Positions 1 to 9,301 are shown, counted from the stretch's first letter. The stretch is 61,802 bases of DNA from Betaproteobacteria bacterium CG2_30_68_42 (GCA_001872285.1 MNXU01000088.1:1-61802), one strand, 5' to 3'. Translations and numbers: made by a program. Notes: generated by a model not told the origin, from the letters alone.

Positions 1-444
1 CGCGCTCGCGGCGGCAGGCGAGGCGAGCCTTGCGGGGATGGGCTGCGGGCGCAGCGCCTGTGGCAGACCGATCCCCGAGCTCGGACGTGTCTCCAGCCAG
101 ACGTAGCCCGCGAGCGACCCGGCGGCGGCGAGCCCGGCGAGCGCCAGCGCGAGCTGAAGCCCATGGCGCGGCGCAGCCGGCTTGGCCTCGAACAGCCTGC
201 GCGCCGCCTCGCGGCTCAGCGCGTAGGGTTCGTCTTGCGGCGCGGCTTCACGGGCGCGGCGCCGGACGGGCTCCGCCGGCTCCTCGATCAGCTCGAGGCG
301 CGGCTCCGGTCCGGGAAGCGCACCCGCGTCAGGAGGTGGCTCGGGCGGAACGGAGGCGTGCTCGGCCGCGGCCGGCGGCGCGCCATCGGTCACCCCGCGC
401 CGGGTCTGCTCGGCGCGCCTGAGCGCGTCCATCAGCAGGCTCAC
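1..444 (-). CDS. MshN-like TPR pilus biogenesis protein (N-terminal part only)
   Basis: The reading frame runs off the left edge, so only the first 148 codons are present. It starts with GTG three bases after the mshL stop. The N-terminus (SLLMDALRRAEQTRR) is the characteristic opening of MshN-type and related tetratricopeptide proteins of MSHA pilus and type II-like secretion loci. A proline- and glutamate-rich stretch follows, then one membrane segment at about residues 91-111 (LQLALALAGLAAAGSLAGYVW). The TPR domain would lie outside the window, so it is inferred, not seen. The position immediately behind mshM and mshL supports a role in the same pilus machine. Confidence 0.7.
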   Translation of the reverse strand, partial: MSLLMDALRRAEQTRRGVTDGAPPAAAEHASVPPEPPPDAGALPGPEPRLELIEEPAEPVRRRAREAAPQDEPYALSREAARRLFEAKPAAPRHGLQLALALAGLAAAGSLAGYVWLETRPSSGIGLPQALRPQPIPARLASPAAASA

Positions 445-447
445 CGC

Positions 448-2286
448 TCACTCTCCCTTGCGGGCGCGTTCCGCGTTTCGGTCGCGGAAGAAGGCGGCAT
501 CCGGCAGGGCACCGCGCAAAGAGCGGAAATCGCCGCGGATGTCGGCCTCGCGCACGATCACCGGGCGCAGGAATACCACCAGCTCGGTCTTGGTGTTGGT
601 GTCGTTGCGGTGGCTGAACAGCTTGCCGATCGCGGGGAGGTCGGCGAGCCCCGGCACCGCGTCCTTCCGGTAGTCGATCTCGTCCTGCATCAGGCCGCCG
701 AGCACCGCGATCTCACCGTCGGACACGCGCATGATCGACTCCATCTCCCGGGTCTCGATCTCCGGCACCTCGTTCTTCAGGTCGAGGAGCGTTCCGCCCG
801 CGGTCGCCTTCAGGTTCGGATTCGGGTCCTGTCTGAAACCCGTGATGCGCGAAATGGACGGGCGCACGTTCAGCAGCACCGCATCGTGCGCGCTGATCTG
901 CGGGGTCACGCTGAGCACGAGCCCGACCGAGACCGACTGCGGCGTGGTCGTGAAGGCGGTGGTCTGCGCGCCCTGGGTCGTGGTGGTGTCGGCCTTGACG
1001 GTGAAATACACGACGCTGTTGGTGACCTTGAGGATCGCGGTCTGATTGTTGAGCACCGAGAGCTTGGGACTGGAGAGGACCTTGACGGTGCCGAAGGATT
1101 CCAGCAGCCGGATCGCCGCGCTGAAGCCGCCGTTGCGGAACGCAGCCGTGAAGATCGTGTTCGCGACCCCCGGCGTGAGCGCGGAGGTGATGGTCTGGAA
1201 CGCGCCCCCCGGGCCGACGCTCTGGGTCGCGCCGCCCTGTCCGATCGCCACCTGGCTGCCCTGGTTACGCAGGTATTGCCAGTCGATGCCCTGCTGGTAA
1301 TTCTGCGAGAGCTGGACCTCGGCGATGGTCGCCTCGATCATCACCTGGCGGCGCGCCGCGCCGAGCACCTGGTCGAGGAACTCCTGCACCTTCTCGTGCT
1401 GGCGCGAGGTCGCGCGCACGGTGACGATGCCCGTCTCCGGATGGGCGATGACCGAGGCGGCCTCGCGGAAGGTCGTGCGCTTGACCACGGTCGTGGCCCC
1501 CGATTGCAGGGTCGCGGGGTTCGGGCTCGTGGCGAGCGTGGGCGGTGCCGCGTTCGACTTGCGCGCCGCGGCCGCGGCTGCCCCGGTGCCCGTGGTGCTC
1601 TGCACGTCCGAGCGCTCGACCGTCGTCTCGCTGGAGCCCTCGGGCAGGATCTTGTCGGTCTCGCGCAGCAGATCCTTGATGTTCTTTTCCAGCGATTCCC
1701 AGAAGCGGTTGCGGGCGAGGTTCTTGACCTCAGTGGTGGAACTGTTCGCGCTCGCCACCGCGCCTGCCGCACCGCCGCCCGCCGCCGAGCTGATCTGCGT
1801 GTTGACGGCCACGGTGCCGCTCATGTCGCGCGTCATATTGACGTAATCGACCCGGTACGTGCGCAGGAAAGGCGTGTCCGGCATCACCGCCAGATTCGGG
1901 CCGTCCAGCTCGTAGCGCATGTCCGTCTGCCGGGCGATGCGGTTGAGCAACTGCGGAAGGGTCTGGTCGACCGCATTCAGGGTCACCGTGCCGGTGATCC
2001 CCGGATGGATATCGACATTGAGCTTCGCGTCGCGTGCCAGCGCGAAGAGCAGCTCGTGCACGGGCACCTCATTCACGACCACGCTGTAGGTTTCCGCTTT
2101 GGCCGCGGGCCGGGGCCTGGGCAGCGCGGCCGACTGGCGTACCGGCTTTGGAATTCCCGCCGCGGGGGCGGGCAGCTCGTCGCCGCGGATGTGGCCGGGC
2201 GAGGGCTGCTGCACGGGCAGGCTCGAACAACTCGCGCCGAGCGCGCCGCACAGGGCGACGACCAGCAACGAGGTTCGGCTTGTCAT
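448..2286 (-). CDS. mshL: MSHA-type pilus secretin MshL
   Basis: Outer-membrane secretin of an MSHA-like type IV pilus or secretion system, 612 aa. The chosen ATG gives a lipoprotein signal peptide with lipobox GASC (Cys20). A longer frame upstream has no signal peptide. Residues about 90-160 form the STN/N0-type domain (VNEVPVHELLFALARDAKLN), followed by an Ala/Gly/Ser-rich linker and a secretin N1-like domain. The secretin core occupies about residues 370-590, with the conserved ending DGEIAVLGGLMQDE and VPGLADLPAIGKLF. It forms a cluster with mshM upstream and an MshN-like gene downstream. An extended -10 sits 40 bases before the start. Confidence 0.9.
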   Translation of the reverse strand: MTSRTSLLVVALCGALGASCSSLPVQQPSPGHIRGDELPAPAAGIPKPVRQSAALPRPRPAAKAETYSVVVNEVPVHELLFALARDAKLNVDIHPGITGTVTLNAVDQTLPQLLNRIARQTDMRYELDGPNLAVMPDTPFLRTYRVDYVNMTRDMSGTVAVNTQISSAAGGGAAGAVASANSSTTEVKNLARNRFWESLEKNIKDLLRETDKILPEGSSETTVERSDVQSTTGTGAAAAAARKSNAAPPTLATSPNPATLQSGATTVVKRTTFREAASVIAHPETGIVTVRATSRQHEKVQEFLDQVLGAARRQVMIEATIAEVQLSQNYQQGIDWQYLRNQGSQVAIGQGGATQSVGPGGAFQTITSALTPGVANTIFTAAFRNGGFSAAIRLLESFGTVKVLSSPKLSVLNNQTAILKVTNSVVYFTVKADTTTTQGAQTTAFTTTPQSVSVGLVLSVTPQISAHDAVLLNVRPSISRITGFRQDPNPNLKATAGGTLLDLKNEVPEIETREMESIMRVSDGEIAVLGGLMQDEIDYRKDAVPGLADLPAIGKLFSHRNDTNTKTELVVFLRPVIVREADIRGDFRSLRGALPDAAFFRDRNAERARKGE

Positions 2287-2325
2287 GGATGCCGTTCGTT
2301 CCTTCGACGCAAGTAGGGCGATTCG

Positions 2326-2334
2326 ATGATAGCA
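2326..2334 (-). promoter_or_regulatory. extended -10 element upstream of mshL
   Basis: On the minus strand the sequence reads TGCTATCAT, matching TGn-TATAAT at all but one -10 position. It lies in the 94-base mshM-mshL gap, about 40 bases before the mshL ATG. The identical nonamer stands before hisB. No good -35 was found, as is usual for extended -10 promoters. Confidence 0.45.
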
Positions 2335-2380
2335 CACCGACATCGGGCGGCAGCCCAACGATTTGACCGCCGAAAACGGC

Positions 2381-3817
2381 TCATTTCGCAGTGTCTTCGC
2401 GGCTCCGGCCGGGGCGCCGGATCTCCCGCGGGAAGGCGCCGTTCGCACGCAGTTCGGGTGGCAGCTGCGCGAGTGCCACGCTGGCCGCGGCGAGATCGGG
2501 ATAATCGCCGTAGATCACGGCGAGTCTCGGAACCCCGCCGACTTCACTCGGGTAGATCCCCAGCGCGTCCTCGCTGGCCAGCCGGGCCGCGTCGGCGATG
2601 AAGCGGTCGAGCTCGGCCGCGTTTTCGGCCGGCGCCGAAAGGAGCTGGATGACCCAGCGATCGGTCGGGCTCGCCGCAAGGCGATCGCGGGTTCGTGCAA
2701 GGAGTGCATCCGTCCGCGGGCCGGGCGTCTTCGCCGTCACGGGCTGTGCGGCCGGCAGCGGCTCGACTCGCGCAGTGCTGCCCGACTCCGCGATCGGCCT
2801 GGCTGCTTGCGGTGCGCCGCCGCCGCCGGCGGGCGCTGCGGGCAATCCGGTCGACATGGGTGTAGCGGGCGGGCCGGAGCGAAGCGGTGCGGCAGGTGCG
2901 ATGCGCTCGCTTGCCTGCGGGTCGGGGCCGTTCCGGTAGAGAACTGCGGCCGCGCCCGCAAGCACGCCCACGGCAGCCACGGCGGCCAGAACCCATTGCC
3001 AGCGAGCGGCGTGCTCCAGTCCCGAATCGCGCACCGCGAGGCGGACATGCGCGGCGCCGACCTCGCGCTCGCCGGCGGCGAAGGCGGCGAGCAGCGCCTT
3101 GTCGGCCAGCACGTTGACACGCCGCGTGAGCCCACCCGAAGCCGCAGCGATGCGCCGCAATGCCGCCTTCGAAAACAGACGCTCGTTCGCGCAGCCGGCC
3201 GCGCGCAGGCGGAAGGCGACGTAGGCGGCGACGTCCTCGCGCCGGAGGGGTTCGATCCTGAAGTGGTGCGTGATCCGGTCCCTGAGCTGGCGCATGCGCG
3301 CGCTTTCGAGCATGTCGTCGAGTTCCGGCTGGCCGAAGAGCACGATCTGGAGCAGCTTCGCGTCGCGGGTTTCGAGGTTGGAGAGCAGACGGATCTCTTC
3401 GAGCGTCGCGGCCGGCATCGCGTGGGCCTCGTCGATCAGCACGACGGCCCGGCGCCCGACCGCGTGCAGGTCGATCAGACGCTGCTGGAGCGCTTGCAGC
3501 AGCGCTCCCGGCCGCTCCGAGGCCACGCTCACGCCGAGCTCCTCGGAGAGCGCGAACAGCATCTCCTCGCGTGACAGGGCAGGATGCGCGAGGCATGCGG
3601 TCTCGACCTCGGCGGGCAGCCGCTCCAGCAGCATTCGCATCAGCATGGTCTTGCCGCTACCGACCTCGCCCGTCACCCGCACGATGCCTTCGCCATGGAG
3701 GATGGCATGGATCAGCGCTTCGAGCATCCTGCCGCGGTTGGCGCCCGCGAAGAACCGCCCGGTGTCGGGGGTGAGCCGGAAGGGCGGCTCACTCAGCCCG
3801 AAATGTTCGAGAAACAT
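2381..3817 (-). CDS. mshM: MSHA biogenesis AAA ATPase MshM with C-terminal SPOR-like domain
   Basis: ExeA/MshM-family ATPase, 478 aa. The P-loop GEVGSGKT is at residues 50-57, Walker B VVLIDEAH at 125-132, and the sensor region follows. A single membrane helix at about 275-294 would place the C-terminus in the periplasm. After a Pro/Ala-rich linker, residues about 388-466 (WVIQLLSAPAENAAE ... AVIYGDYPD) look like a SPOR peptidoglycan-binding fold, which simple MshM proteins lack; compare ExeA, which carries a peptidoglycan-binding tail of another type. The likely role is helping the secretin pass through the cell wall. It starts 15 bases after the sigma-54 regulator stop and precedes mshL. 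Confidence 0.85.
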   Translation of the reverse strand: MFLEHFGLSEPPFRLTPDTGRFFAGANRGRMLEALIHAILHGEGIVRVTGEVGSGKTMLMRMLLERLPAEVETACLAHPALSREEMLFALSEELGVSVASERPGALLQALQQRLIDLHAVGRRAVVLIDEAHAMPAATLEEIRLLSNLETRDAKLLQIVLFGQPELDDMLESARMRQLRDRITHHFRIEPLRREDVAAYVAFRLRAAGCANERLFSKAALRRIAAASGGLTRRVNVLADKALLAAFAAGEREVGAAHVRLAVRDSGLEHAARWQWVLAAVAAVGVLAGAAAVLYRNGPDPQASERIAPAAPLRSGPPATPMSTGLPAAPAGGGGAPQAARPIAESGSTARVEPLPAAQPVTAKTPGPRTDALLARTRDRLAASPTDRWVIQLLSAPAENAAELDRFIADAARLASEDALGIYPSEVGGVPRLAVIYGDYPDLAAASVALAQLPPELRANGAFPREIRRPGRSREDTAK

Positions 3818-3832
3818 TTTCGCGGCGTCCGG

Positions 3833-5317
3833 CTATCGCATCCCGCCGTCGCGCGCGAGCGCTTCCATGCGGTTGTACAGCGTCGTGCGATGGATGCCCA
3901 GCAGCCTGGCCGCCTGGCTGACGTTGCCGTGGGTGAGCGCGAGCGCGGCGTCGATGTAGGCCTGCTCCCACGAGGCCAGCGTCTGGTCGAGGCTGAAGCG
4001 GCTCGCCCGCCGCAGCTGCGTCTGCGCCAGCTCGGCGAGATCGGCGGCGCTGCTCGAGGCGACGGCTTCGATCTGCGGCTCGTCCTCGAAGTCCAGTTCG
4101 GCACGCAGAGCCTCGGCGCCCACACGCTCTCCGGAGTGAGCGGCGAGCAGCCGAAGTACGATGTTGCGCAGCTCGCGCACGTTGCCGGGGAAGGGGTAGT
4201 GCGCCCAGATGCGGGAGGTTTCCGGGTCGAATTCGAAGCCGGCCCGGCCGCTTTCGTGCGAGAACAGCCGCCGGTAATGGTCCAGGAGCAGGAAACGATC
4301 CTCGCCCATGTCCCGGAGCGCCGGGACGTCGACGGTGAAGACGCTCAGGCGGTGATAGAGATCGGCGCGGAAGCGGCCGGCCCGCACTTCCTTGCGCAGG
4401 TCGCGGTTGGTGGCCGCGATCACGCGGGCGCGCGCGGTGCGCAGTTGCGTTTCTCCCACGCGCTGGTACTCGCCGTTTTCCAGCACGCGCAGCAGCTTGG
4501 GCTGGAGTTCCAGCGGCAGCTCGCCGATCTCGTCCAGAAACAACGTGCCATCGGCGGCATCCTCGAAATAGCCCGGTCGCGCCGCCGACGCGCCGGTGAA
4601 GGCGCCTTTGGCGTAGCCGAACAGCGTGGGTTCGACCAGGGTCGGCGAAATCGCCGCGCAGTTGAGAGCGAAATAGGGCTTGTCGCGGCGCGCGCTCGTA
4701 AGATGAAGGCAGCCGCGCGCGACGATGTCCTTGCCGGTACCCGATTCGCCTTCGATCAGCACCGGAAACGGGGAGTCGGCGTACTGGGCGAGCTGGATGC
4801 GCAGTTGGCGCATTGGCACGCTCTCGCCGATCAGCGCGTCGCATCCGGTGACCCGCGCGGGATCGGCCTGCGGCGCTGGAGACTGGAGCACACGATGCAG
4901 CAGGCGGGAGAGCAGCCCGGGATCGGCCGGCTTGGCCACGAATTCGACGGCGCCGAGCGCACGTGCGCGGCGGGCGCTGTCCTCGTCGTTCTGGCCCGAG
5001 AGCACGACGATGCGGATCTGGGGCGCATGGGCGAGGAGTTCAGGGATCAGTGCCAGACCCTCGTCGGGACGGTGCGGGCACGGCGGCAGGCCGAGGTCGA
5101 CCAGGGCGAGCCGAGGCGGCTCCGGCGCCGCGCGCAGGCGCTCGATGCACTCGCGGCGGGTGGTTGCGGTGGTGATCGCGAATTCGGTGCCGAGCAGGTA
5201 GCGCAGCGTCTCGACGATCAGCGGGTCGTCGTCGATGATGACGAGGGACGGTCTGGGTGGGCTCGCGGACGCGTTCTCGGACAAGGCTGGAGTGGCCGGA
5301 CGGATCGGGCGGGTCAT
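3833..5317 (-). CDS. NtrC-family sigma-54-dependent response regulator
   Basis: Two-component response regulator of 494 aa with three domains. The receiver (about residues 24-145) has acidic residues IIDDD, phospho-acceptor Asp74 in LVDLGLP and Lys129. The AAA+ sigma-54 activator domain has P-loop GESGTGKD at 190-197, the sigma-54 contact loop GAFTGA at 238-243 and Walker B LFLDEIGE. The Fis-type HTH at the C-terminus contains [21 protein letters not shown]. No cognate histidine kinase is present in the window. It is the first gene of the minus-strand pilus block, so control of pilus genes is an inference from position. A GTG 24 bases upstream is an alternative start; neither start has a clear ribosome site. 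Confidence 0.9.
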   Translation of the reverse strand: MTRPIRPATPALSENASASPPRPSLVIIDDDPLIVETLRYLLGTEFAITTATTRRECIERLRAAPEPPRLALVDLGLPPCPHRPDEGLALIPELLAHAPQIRIVVLSGQNDEDSARRARALGAVEFVAKPADPGLLSRLLHRVLQSPAPQADPARVTGCDALIGESVPMRQLRIQLAQYADSPFPVLIEGESGTGKDIVARGCLHLTSARRDKPYFALNCAAISPTLVEPTLFGYAKGAFTGASAARPGYFEDAADGTLFLDEIGELPLELQPKLLRVLENGEYQRVGETQLRTARARVIAATNRDLRKEVRAGRFRADLYHRLSVFTVDVPALRDMGEDRFLLLDHYRRLFSHESGRAGFEFDPETSRIWAHYPFPGNVRELRNIVLRLLAAHSGERVGAEALRAELDFEDEPQIEAVASSSAADLAELAQTQLRRASRFSLDQTLASWEQAYIDAALALTHGNVSQAARLLGIHRTTLYNRMEALARDGGMR

Positions 5318-5377
5318 GATAACGCAGGAAACCGGCCGCACCGCAGGCGGGCGCGGAGGGCGGAGACCGGGCCGGTC

Positions 5378-5386
5378 TGTTAGAAT
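5378..5386 (+). promoter_or_regulatory. extended -10 promoter of the mla operon
   Basis: TGTTAGAAT (TGn plus TAGAAT, five of six to TATAAT) lies 17 bases before the mlaF GTG, giving a predicted transcript start near 5393 and a very short leader. The intergenic region is shared with the divergent sigma-54 regulator. No convincing -35 is visible. Confidence 0.5.
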
Positions 5387-5402
5387 TCAAAACAAATAAC
5401 GG

Positions 5403-6224
5403 GTGGATTCGACCGTGTCGGAACGATCGCTGGTCAGCATTTCGGATCTCAACTTCGCGTACGACGAGAGGCCGGTCCTCAGCGGGATCAACATCGAGAT
5501 CGCGCGCGGGAAGGTGGTCGCCATCATGGGCGGGAGCGGCTGCGGCAAGACCACGCTGCTGCGGCTGATCGGCGGCCAGCTCAAGCCGGCGCGGGGCGAG
5601 GTTCGCGTCGCCGGGCAGGTGGTGCATGAGCTCGACCGCAAGGGGCTGTACGCGCTGCGCCGGCGCATGGGCATGCTGTTCCAGTTCGGTGCGCTCTTTA
5701 CCGACATGTCGGTGTTCGAGAACGTCGCCTTCCAGATGCGCGAGCACACCGACCTGCCGGAGGAGCTGATCGCGGATCTCGTCACCATGAAGCTGCACGC
5801 GGTGGGGCTGCGCGGCGCCGCGCACCTGATGCCGGCGGAGCTCTCGGGCGGCATGGCGCGGCGGGTGGCGCTCGCGCGCGCGATCGCGCTCGATCCCATG
5901 CTGATGCTCTACGACGAACCCTTCGCGGGGCTCGACCCGATCTCGCTCGGAGTGGTCGGGCAACTCATCCGCAAGCTCAACGATGCGCTCGGTGCCTGTT
6001 CGATCGTCGTCACCCACGACGTCCAGGAATCGCTGCACATCGTCGATTACATCTACTTCGTCTCGGACGGAAAGGTCGTGGCCGAGGGCACGGCGCAGGA
6101 GATGCGGGAGTCCGCCGATCCCTGGGTGCATCAGTTCGTGTGGGCGCAGCCCGATGGGCCGGTGCCCTTCCACTATCCCGCCGCGCCCTACGGCGAGCAG
6201 CTCCTGGGGCGCGCCGGTGCTTGA
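5403..6224 (+). CDS. mlaF: phospholipid ABC transporter ATP-binding protein MlaF
   Basis: Cytoplasmic ATPase of the Mla system that moves phospholipids between the inner and outer membranes, 273 aa (usual length about 270). Walker A GGSGCGKT is at residues 43-50, the ABC signature LSGGM at 147-151 and Walker B LMLYDEP at about 167-173, with the following GLD loop. The GTG start at 5403 is close to the predicted transcript start. A second GTG four codons later is possible. It heads the six-gene operon mlaFEDACB and its end overlaps the mlaE start by 8 bases. Confidence 0.95.
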   Translation: MDSTVSERSLVSISDLNFAYDERPVLSGINIEIARGKVVAIMGGSGCGKTTLLRLIGGQLKPARGEVRVAGQVVHELDRKGLYALRRRMGMLFQFGALFTDMSVFENVAFQMREHTDLPEELIADLVTMKLHAVGLRGAAHLMPAELSGGMARRVALARAIALDPMLMLYDEPFAGLDPISLGVVGQLIRKLNDALGACSIVVTHDVQESLHIVDYIYFVSDGKVVAEGTAQEMRESADPWVHQFVWAQPDGPVPFHYPAAPYGEQLLGRAGA

Positions 6225-6999
6225 GCTCGTCCGCAGCCTCGGCCGGCGGGTCGATGACGGCGTCTGGCGACTGGGCTTCGCCGCCCGCTTCTTCGTCGTC
6301 ACGCTGGCCCTGTCGGGGAGCGCGCTGCGGCGCTTTCCGCTCGTGGTACGGGAGATCTACTTCACCGGAGTGCTCTCGCTCATCATCATCGTGGTCTCCG
6401 GGCTGTTCGTGGGGATGGTGCTGGGCCTGCAGGGCTATGACACCCTGCAGCGCTACGGCTCGGAGGAGGCGCTCGGGGTGCTGGTGTCGCTGTCGCTCGT
6501 GCGCGAGCTCGGGCCGGTGGTGGCAGGGCTGCTCTTCGCCAGCCGCGCCGGCTCGGCGATCACCGCCGAGATCGGGCTGATGAAGGCCACCGAGCAGCTC
6601 TCGGCGATGGAGATGATGGCGGTGAACCCGATCGCGCGCGTGGTCGCGCCGCGCTTCTGGGGCGGCGTGATCTCGATGCCGCTGCTCGCCGCGATGTTCT
6701 CCGCGATGGGCGTGTTCGGCGGCTATCTGGTCGGGGTGGTCCTGATCGGCGTGGACGAGGGCCAGTTCTGGTCCCAGATGCAGTCCGCGGTCGATTTCCG
6801 CGAGGACATCCTGAACGGCGTCATCAAGAGCGTCGTGTTCGGCGTCGCGGTATCGGTGATCGCGGTGTTCGAAGGCTATGATGCGCCGCCGACCGCCGAA
6901 GGGGTCTCGGGCGCCACCACCCGTACCGTGGTGACTTCGTCGCTCGCCATCCTGGCGCTCGATTTCATGCTGACTGCATTCATGTTCCGAGGTGCCTGA
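6217..6999 (+). CDS. mlaE: phospholipid ABC transporter permease MlaE
   Basis: Inner-membrane permease of the Mla transporter, 260 aa, the standard length for MlaE. The family core is visible in GLFVGMVLGLQGYDTL and the segment RELGPVVAGLLFASRAGSA, with about five hydrophobic helices. The GTG start overlaps the last 8 bases of mlaF, which fits translational coupling. A longer in-frame extension into mlaF exists but would add a non-membrane Arg/Pro/Ser-rich tail and is rejected. It pairs with MlaF and the MCE subunit MlaD. Confidence 0.95.
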   Translation: MLELVRSLGRRVDDGVWRLGFAARFFVVTLALSGSALRRFPLVVREIYFTGVLSLIIIVVSGLFVGMVLGLQGYDTLQRYGSEEALGVLVSLSLVRELGPVVAGLLFASRAGSAITAEIGLMKATEQLSAMEMMAVNPIARVVAPRFWGGVISMPLLAAMFSAMGVFGGYLVGVVLIGVDEGQFWSQMQSAVDFREDILNGVIKSVVFGVAVSVIAVFEGYDAPPTAEGVSGATTRTVVTSSLAILALDFMLTAFMFRGA

Positions 7000-7472
7000 T
7001 GAGTCGTTCCGCACTCGATCTGTGGGTTGGTTTCTTCGTCGCCGCGGGGTTCGCGGCGCTGCTCTTCCTCGCGCTCAAGGTCGGCAACCTGAGTGCCGTG
7101 AATATGTCGGACACGTACACCGTGAAGGCCCGCTTCGACAACATTGGCGGGCTCAAGGTGCGCGCCCCGGTGAAGAGCGCCGGGGTCGTGGTCGGACGGA
7201 TCGAATCGATCCGCTTCGACCCGACGGAGTATTTTGCCGAGGTGGCCCTCGCACTGGACGAACGCTACCGCTTCCCGCGCGACACCTTCGCCACGATCAA
7301 CACCTCGGGCCTGCTCGGCGAGCAGTACATCTCGCTGGAGCCGGGCGGCGATGCGAAGATGCTCGAAGCCGGAAATGTCATCAAGAAGACGCAGTCGGCG
7401 GTGGTGCTGGAGAAGCTGATCGGGCAGTTCCTGTTCAACAAGGCGGCCGAAGGGCCGGAGCAAAAAAAATAG
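6999..7472 (+). CDS. mlaD: Mla transporter substrate-binding MCE protein MlaD
   Basis: MCE-domain lipid-binding subunit, anchored in the inner membrane and forming a hexameric ring above MlaFE, 157 aa. One N-terminal membrane helix spans about residues 6-24 (LWVGFFVAAGFAALLFLAL). The MCE domain occupies about 35-115, with VKARFDNIGGLKVRAPVKSAGV followed by GLLGEQYISLEPG. Start and mlaE stop overlap as TGATG. The length is slightly below the E. coli protein (183 aa), typical of short betaproteobacterial forms. Confidence 0.95.
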   Translation: MSRSALDLWVGFFVAAGFAALLFLALKVGNLSAVNMSDTYTVKARFDNIGGLKVRAPVKSAGVVVGRIESIRFDPTEYFAEVALALDERYRFPRDTFATINTSGLLGEQYISLEPGGDAKMLEAGNVIKKTQSAVVLEKLIGQFLFNKAAEGPEQKK

Positions 7473-7488
7473 GCTGGGTGCGGAAAGG

Positions 7489-8337
7489 ATGAATGCGATG
7501 AAATGGGGGAATGACAGGCGTTTTTTCGCGGCGGCCGCGATTCTTGCCGCGGCCTTGGGCGGGTGTGCGAGCACGGGCAACGATCCGCGCGATCCGCTCG
7601 AAGGCTTCAACCGCGCCATGTTCGGCTTCAACGAAGGGCTCGACAAGGTGGTCGTCCGGCCGGTCGCGCAGGCCTACGAGACGGTCGCGCCGCTGCCGGT
7701 GCGCACCGGGGTATCCAATGCGTTCTCGAATGTCGGCGATCTCTGGATCGCGGTGAACAATCTGCTGCAGGGCAAGCCCGGCGAGGCCGGAGCCGACCTC
7801 GGCCGGTTGCTGATCAATTCCACGATCGGCATCCTCGGACTGTTCGACGTCGCTTCGGAAATGGGGCTGGAAAAGCACGAGGAGGATTTCGGGCAGACCC
7901 TTGGACGCTGGGGAACGGGCGACGGCGCCTATCTGGTGCTGCCGGTGCTGGGGCCGCGCACGGTGCGCGACACCTTCGGGCTCGCGCTCGACAGCTACCT
8001 CGACCCGGTGTGGCAGCTCGATCACGTGCCGACGCGAAATTCGCTGGTGGCGGGCCGGTTCGTGTCCGATCGCGCCGCCTTCCTGCCGGTCGACCGGGTG
8101 GTGCGGGAGGCGGCGCTCGACAAGTACGCCTATGTGCGCGACGCCTACCTGCAGCGGCGCCGCAGCCTGATTCACGACGGAAATCCGCCGCGCGAGCGCT
8201 TCGGCGCTGCGCCCGCAGGAACCGGGATCGCCTCGGGCGTCGATCCGGCGCGGGCGAGCACGAACCTCCTGCTGGTGGAGGCCGAACCGGTGGCGGGAAT
8301 TCCGGTCGAAGGCCAGGATGCGCCGGTGCCTCGCTGA
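7489..8337 (+). CDS. mlaA: MlaA/VacJ outer-membrane lipoprotein
   Basis: Outer-membrane lipoprotein that removes phospholipids from the outer leaflet and passes them to MlaC, 282 aa. The signal peptide ends in lipobox LGGC (Cys26). The MlaA core is evident: DPLEGFNRAMFGFNEGLDK, then LINSTIGILGLFD and EDFGQTLGRWG. The C-terminal 50 residues are a low-complexity extension. In E. coli mlaA is unlinked; here it sits between mlaD and mlaC, an arrangement seen in many betaproteobacteria, which puts all Mla parts in one operon. It begins 16 bases after mlaD. Confidence 0.95.
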   Translation: MNAMKWGNDRRFFAAAAILAAALGGCASTGNDPRDPLEGFNRAMFGFNEGLDKVVVRPVAQAYETVAPLPVRTGVSNAFSNVGDLWIAVNNLLQGKPGEAGADLGRLLINSTIGILGLFDVASEMGLEKHEEDFGQTLGRWGTGDGAYLVLPVLGPRTVRDTFGLALDSYLDPVWQLDHVPTRNSLVAGRFVSDRAAFLPVDRVVREAALDKYAYVRDAYLQRRRSLIHDGNPPRERFGAAPAGTGIASGVDPARASTNLLLVEAEPVAGIPVEGQDAPVPR

Positions 8338-8366
8338 GCGTGCCACTTCGACGGGAACCACATGTC

Positions 8367-9008
8367 ATGAGAGCCCTGATTTTCGCTTTGACCCTGCTGG
8401 TGCAGGCTTCCTGGGGAGGCGCAGCCGTCGCTATGGCTGCGGATCTCGCACCGGACGCTCTGGTGCGCAACGTGACCAGCGAAGTGCTGACGATCGTGCG
8501 CTCCGATCGCGAGCTGCAGGCCGGCTCGCACAAGCGCGCGATCGATCTCGTCGAGACCAAGATCCTGCCCCATTTCGACTTCACGGCGATGACCGCGCTC
8601 GCGATGGGGCGCGAATGGCGCAGCGCGACGCCGGAGCAGCGCAGGCAGCTCACGGCAGAATTCAGGACCCTGCTGGTGCGCACCTACTCGAACGCGCTCA
8701 CCGCCTACAAGAATCAGAGCGTCGAGTTCAAGCCCTTCCGCATGCAGGCGGGCGAGACCGATGTCGTCGTGCGCAGCCAGGTCGTGCAGCCCGGGGCCAA
8801 GCCGGTGACCATCGACTACAACCTGGAGAAGACGCCCGAGGGCTGGAAGGTCTATGACGTCGTCGTCGGCGGCGTGAGTCTCGTGACCAACTACCGCAGC
8901 ACGTTCGCGCAGGAAGTGCGCTCCGGCGGCATCGACGGCCTGATTCGCTCGCTGCAGGCGAAGAACCGCAGCCTGGAAACGGCGATGCTCTCGTCCGCGC
9001 GGCGCTGA
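8367..9008 (+). CDS. mlaC: periplasmic phospholipid carrier MlaC (Ttg2D family)
   Basis: Soluble periplasmic shuttle between MlaA and MlaFEDB, 213 aa. The signal peptide at residues 1-25 ends near AVAMAADLAP. The family motifs are KILPHFDFTAMTALAMG, then EFRTLLVRTYSNALTAY and the C-terminal region GWKVYDVVVGGVSLVTNYR, which line the lipid cavity. The ATG at 8367 is preceded by a 29-base gap after mlaA. The stop overlaps the mlaB start. Confidence 0.95.
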   Translation: MRALIFALTLLVQASWGGAAVAMAADLAPDALVRNVTSEVLTIVRSDRELQAGSHKRAIDLVETKILPHFDFTAMTALAMGREWRSATPEQRRQLTAEFRTLLVRTYSNALTAYKNQSVEFKPFRMQAGETDVVVRSQVVQPGAKPVTIDYNLEKTPEGWKVYDVVVGGVSLVTNYRSTFAQEVRSGGIDGLIRSLQAKNRSLETAMLSSARR

Positions 9009-9286
9009 TGATTCGTGCCGCCGGAGACCGGCTGGAAGTGGTGCAGCCGATGGTTCTTGCGAATGCCTCGGCGCTGCTCGCGCAGGGCAAGTCGCGGCTC
9101 GATGCCGAGGAGACCGTTTTCGATCTGGGCAAGATCGCCGAGCTCGACTCCTCGGCACTCGCGGTCGTGTTCGGATGGACCCGCGCGGCTGCTCGCGCGG
9201 GGCGCAGGGTCCGCATCGTCAATGCTCCCGAGAACCTGCTCAGCCTCGCCGACCTGTATGGCGTAGCCCAGTTGCTCCCGCTGTAG
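9008..9286 (+). CDS. mlaB: STAS-domain protein MlaB
   Basis: Small cytoplasmic STAS-domain subunit that binds MlaF and supports transporter activity, 92 aa. The STAS core is DLGKIAELDSSALAVVFGW, with the conserved Ser pair after Asp. The start overlaps the mlaC stop by one base (TGATG). It ends the mla operon; the next gene starts 15 bases downstream and may be cotranscribed. Confidence 0.9.
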   Translation: MIRAAGDRLEVVQPMVLANASALLAQGKSRLDAEETVFDLGKIAELDSSALAVVFGWTRAAARAGRRVRIVNAPENLLSLADLYGVAQLLPL

Positions 9287-9301
9287 CGTGTTTGGCTAGC
9301 G

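Noticed and set aside
163-2316. Long open frame antisense to mshL
   Set aside because: It has Arg/His/Gly-rich low-complexity content with no domain and lies opposite a clear secretin gene; typical of high-GC shadow frames.
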